Shown in pieces: positions 19,560 through 22,018 of a DNA stretch of 22,018 nucleotides. Made by a program: the position numbers and the translations under genes. Every line of letters starts with the position of its first letter. The stretch's first letter is position 1. The notes under the pieces are model-generated. The model was not told the origin of the DNA. It did not search any database and worked only from the letters and a program-made list of their open reading frames with translations. Source of the DNA: a virus; the IMG/VR virus record IMGVR_UViG_3300028384_000368, positions 1 to 22,018 of that record. The stretch is one strand, 5' to 3'.

Positions 19560-21287
19560 ATGGCTATCAAATTTTACGGCGGACATCAATTAAATTCTAA
19601 GGCAAAGGTATACGGGTCTCGACAAGACTTCGAAGTTATCGAAGTAGATGAAAACGGAGATCCGATAACTGAGCCATCATATATGCCTGAGAACACTAAC
19701 AATGGTTCTACCAATTGGAATACTATAGGCAGTAATCTTTCGGACACAAGAAGCGCAACTGAATTAACATGGAATATTGATAATTCAATTGCTCCACTGA
19801 CCGCATATGGCACGGATGGTTGGATGTTCCAGAAAGTGTCCGAACCATCTATTCAACTTGAATCTTCATATGTTGTATCACTAAAAGTTTTGAATGCTAC
19901 CAGTGATTTAACTGTACGTGTTGTGAAGGGCAATACTGAATACGGATTCACACCTTCAATGGTGGATTCACTAGCAGAACAAACTATTCCTGCTGGAGAT
20001 TATACAAACTCTCCTCAGTCGGTATCGATGGTAGTTGACATTGGAGCAACGCTCGGTACTTGGAACAATACTCTGATGATCCAGTTTGCTTCTGCGGCTG
20101 GTTACGGCACATTCTCAATTCAAGATGTTCTATTGACTGATGGAGCTCAGGTAGCACCAGCATCTTACTACAAGACGTTGGCGACACAGTATGTTCCGCC
20201 ACCACCGATGACGGTAGGTTGGTCCAATGCTGGATTATCGGAATCTGAAAGGGTTGCTCCTGCATCCAACGGAATGCAATTATACCGACATGATCAACCC
20301 TATACAAACGCACACTCTAATAGAACACTACACAACCTGCCTGAATATCTGGAAGGATTACCGTTCTCTGTTGAATCCGCTTCACCTAGTCCTGAAAATG
20401 GTATACAGGGAACAACTAATGCCTTTGAAGAATATACTTTTAATACAAGTGGGACGTTATACCTGATTCTTCGTGCTGATTGGGGTGGGTACATCCCTTC
20501 TACCCTTGAGTTACAATTAAGTGATAACAATATTGGCAGTACAGGTGTATCAGATCCATCAGCGTGGACTTTTGTAGAAGATAACGTTGGTTATATGGGT
20601 GGCGGTGGAGACTATGGAACACTCGTCTTTTCCAAATCTGTCGAATCTGGAACACACAGTTTAAATAACTTATATCACTATGCATTTAAGGCAGATCCAG
20701 CACCAGAATTTGCTCCGGCACCAACTGCTTTCCAATTATGGAGATTATATGCTAGTGAATCTCCAAGTTTTGCGTGGAATGGGGGTTATCTTTGGGATAT
20801 TCAAGGCGCTTCAGGGATTCGTTTGGGCGACAATACTGAATTGGCATCTTCTGAAACAACTGGAGGTCTTATGTCTGCAACATATGGTCAAATACCAGTT
20901 GCTGGAGAATACGGTATATACACTTCAAATGCCAGTAATCCATTTACAGAGACAACTTATAATGGTGGTTGGGATGCTGGTCCTGGCAATATGTTTAATG
21001 GTGAAAGAACATCTTGGTCATCTCAAGTAGGACACTGGATTTTATGGTATTTGCATCAACCAATTGAACTTACCGCAATGGAAGGCGGTGAAGTAAATAT
21101 GAGAACATATGTCGGTAACCGACCTGATAGATGTCCACGAGAAACATTATTGCAGTATTACACTGGAGATTTAAACAGTACTTATGATGCATCAAAGTGG
21201 GTAACCTTTTCGACCTTGAAATCAAATCAATATGACGGCAATCCGACATGGACAAACATAACACAAGGCAGTATCAAAACGGTATAG
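19560..21287 (+). CDS. large beta-rich virion adhesin candidate (575 aa)
   Basis: Composition is rich in Ser, Thr, Gly, Asn and Tyr and poor in Lys, unlike its basic neighbours. The sequence suggests several beta-sandwich modules. One, around 45-220, looks like a carbohydrate-binding jelly-roll (STNWNTIGSNLSDTRSATEL ... FSIQDVLLTDGAQV). A second, around 225-385, contains SGTLYLILRADW, and a third, around 395-575, resembles a discoidin-like fold (AFQLWRLYASE, GIRLGDNTELASSE). There is no signal peptide, so it is probably a tail-fibre or capsid-decoration protein that binds the host surface. The assignment is structural intuition, not a family match. The gene is more AT-rich than its flanks, suggesting exchange. 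Confidence 0.6.
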   Translation: MAIKFYGGHQLNSKAKVYGSRQDFEVIEVDENGDPITEPSYMPENTNNGSTNWNTIGSNLSDTRSATELTWNIDNSIAPLTAYGTDGWMFQKVSEPSIQLESSYVVSLKVLNATSDLTVRVVKGNTEYGFTPSMVDSLAEQTIPAGDYTNSPQSVSMVVDIGATLGTWNNTLMIQFASAAGYGTFSIQDVLLTDGAQVAPASYYKTLATQYVPPPPMTVGWSNAGLSESERVAPASNGMQLYRHDQPYTNAHSNRTLHNLPEYLEGLPFSVESASPSPENGIQGTTNAFEEYTFNTSGTLYLILRADWGGYIPSTLELQLSDNNIGSTGVSDPSAWTFVEDNVGYMGGGGDYGTLVFSKSVESGTHSLNNLYHYAFKADPAPEFAPAPTAFQLWRLYASESPSFAWNGGYLWDIQGASGIRLGDNTELASSETTGGLMSATYGQIPVAGEYGIYTSNASNPFTETTYNGGWDAGPGNMFNGERTSWSSQVGHWILWYLHQPIELTAMEGGEVNMRTYVGNRPDRCPRETLLQYYTGDLNSTYDASKWVTFSTLKSNQYDGNPTWTNITQGSIKTV

Positions 21288-21315
21288 GGTACTTGGCACC
21301 TTCCGTAGGATAATC

Positions 21316-21519
21316 ATGAAAAAGTTTACTGAAATAAGAGAAGCAAGGCGGTCTGCACAAGACCGTCTTTCCGCACGTGCGGCAAAACATGGTCTTGGTT
21401 CGCAGAAGAAATTAGACAAGATTAAGAAGGCATCTGACTTTTTCAGTAAGCCACCACCATCTTTCTCTAAGGATGAACTGAAGAAGATGGGTCATCCCGT
21501 AGAAGATAAAACAAAATAA
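21316..21519 (+). CDS. small basic capsid-signal protein (67 aa)
   Basis: MKKFTEIREARR is a shorter variant of the FxxxxxE N-terminal pattern. The body is Lys/Arg-rich (SAQDRLSARAAKHGLGSQKK) with a Pro/Ser-rich tail. AGGA lies before the ATG. It is likely an internal head protein; no family is recognised. Confidence 0.65.
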   Translation: MKKFTEIREARRSAQDRLSARAAKHGLGSQKKLDKIKKASDFFSKPPPSFSKDELKKMGHPVEDKTK

Positions 21520-21527
21520 GGACAGTT

Positions 21528-21707
21528 ATGAGCAAATCGAAGAAACCACGTAACAAGAAGATGTCTGCGGCAAAGAAAGAAAGACTGCAACAGGCAACCG
21601 ATAACAACTACGGCGGGACTAATTTTAACCCTATAAATAGTAAAGTTAAATCAGTCAATCCAGTTGCCGGAACGAAGGTATTTCGAGGCGCATCAAGAGG
21701 AAGTTAA
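21528..21707 (+). CDS. small basic protein of unknown function (59 aa)
   Basis: AAGGA precedes ATG 21528. The product starts MSKSKKPRNKKMSAAKKERL and ends in a Gly/Ser/Arg tail. A late promoter is embedded in it as CCT-ATA-AAT-AGT (21632-21639). No family is recognised. Confidence 0.6.
   Translation: MSKSKKPRNKKMSAAKKERLQQATDNNYGGTNFNPINSKVKSVNPVAGTKVFRGASRGS
21632..21639 (+). promoter_or_regulatory. T4-type late promoter (TATAAATA)
   Basis: An exact match in the 59-aa gene, 69 bases before the GTG start of the last gene. Confidence 0.7.
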
Positions 21708-21708
21708 A

Positions 21709-22018
21709 GTGAAAGATTTTTTTGAATTGAGAGAAAATAAAGATAAGTTTATCGTAAAGTATTCAATGTCAAAGAAAGGGACTATTCGACAGATGCCTTT
21801 TCACCTATTGGTATACGCCAAGAAATTCCTTGCCGATAAAGAAAAGGAAGGATACAAGGGTATCATTTCTAAAGGCGGTAAACCTGTAAAAGAGTCAGTT
21901 GAACTAGATGAAGCAGTATCTAAAGTCAAGACAACCATGCCTGATAAAGTTGCGTCAAGTGCAACAAGGTTTGGTTTGAAGTCAAAGTCTCAAGGTGGGC
22001 ATGTCTCTATCAGTGGTC
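21709..22018 (+). CDS. capsid-signal protein, 3' end outside window (partial)
   Basis: The GTG start has AGAGGA seven bases upstream, giving MKDFFELRENKDKFIVKYSM and an open frame to the window end (103 codons). FFELRE is a variant of the N-terminal pattern shared with neighbours. The visible part includes a helical stretch (RQMPFHLLVYAKKFLADKEK) and is Lys-rich. No family is recognised. Confidence 0.65.
   Translation, partial: MKDFFELRENKDKFIVKYSMSKKGTIRQMPFHLLVYAKKFLADKEKEGYKGIISKGGKPVKESVELDEAVSKVKTTMPDKVASSATRFGLKSKSQGGHVSISG

Noticed and set aside
20680-21030. 116-codon plus-strand frame in the adhesin gene
   Set aside because: It lies wholly inside the 575-aa gene in another frame and has low-complexity Leu/Gln/His content.
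1-22018. CRISPR arrays, insertion sequences or integrase attachment sites
   Set aside because: No regularly spaced repeats, transposase or integrase genes, or terminal inverted repeats were seen; the mobile genes here are homing endonucleases.

Overview
The window reads as part of a T4-like (myovirus-type) marine phage genome. The evidence is seven copies of the T4-type late promoter TATAAATA, tightly packed and mostly overlapping genes, tRNA genes slotted between small genes, three homing-endonuclease genes, and a run of proteins whose N-termini match the capsid-targeting signal of T4 internal proteins. Several encoded lipoproteins and exported proteins, plus a c-type cytochrome, point to a Gram-negative, respiring host. 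The host species cannot be read from the sequence.

Layout. Positions 1-1045 hold a gene end, a small HExxH protein and a peroxiredoxin. At 1049-1336 there is a small exported protein on the minus strand, with an unusual hairpin-rich leader. At 1437-2311 lie a truncated tRNA-Asn half, an HNH homing endonuclease whose stop codon lies in the next tRNA, an intact tRNA-Asn and a tRNA-Leu. Positions 2336-6472 form one overlapping operon that looks like a DNA-base hypermodification pathway: class II glutamine amidotransferase, GNAT acyltransferase, a presumed base-modifying transferase, a TET/JBP-type 2-oxoglutarate oxygenase, and a 5-hydroxymethyluracil DNA kinase-like P-loop protein. The oxygenase is broken in two, and the part that should carry the distal iron-binding His is absent. 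At 6540-7996 there are HNH and GIY-YIG endonucleases and a small gene, behind near-identical promoters.

Positions 8041-10968 are an accessory region of small genes (membrane proteins, lipoproteins, a DUF3310-like protein, a PsiE-like membrane protein) with tRNA-Asp, -Tyr, -Pro and -Ser set directly at gene junctions. Positions 11057-13726 hold a YqiA-like esterase, a capsid-signal protein, and a di-haem cytochrome c peroxidase lipoprotein with its own sigma70-type promoter. At 13729-13993 a late promoter is followed by tRNA-Ala and a strongly foldable, non-coding ~170-nt stretch ending in a T-run, which is a candidate new small RNA. Positions 14017-22018 form a late block: a RecB-like nuclease, an unknown 459-residue protein, a ligase-like DUF6267 protein, a very basic protein, a nucleotidyltransferase fusion, a DUF5824-like protein, a large beta-rich presumed adhesin and small basic proteins. 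Many of these carry the N-terminal FxxF(L/I/V)xE signal.

Three themes stand out. One is a base-hypermodification operon whose oxidising enzyme appears dead. Another is a possible peroxide-defence pair (peroxiredoxin plus cytochrome c peroxidase). The third is a set of enzymes apparently tagged for packaging in the capsid. Two promoter classes are visible: sigma70-like promoters sharing an initially transcribed AAATTGA box, and late TATAAATA promoters buried in upstream coding sequences. Family names are assigned from memory of motifs; no database search was possible.
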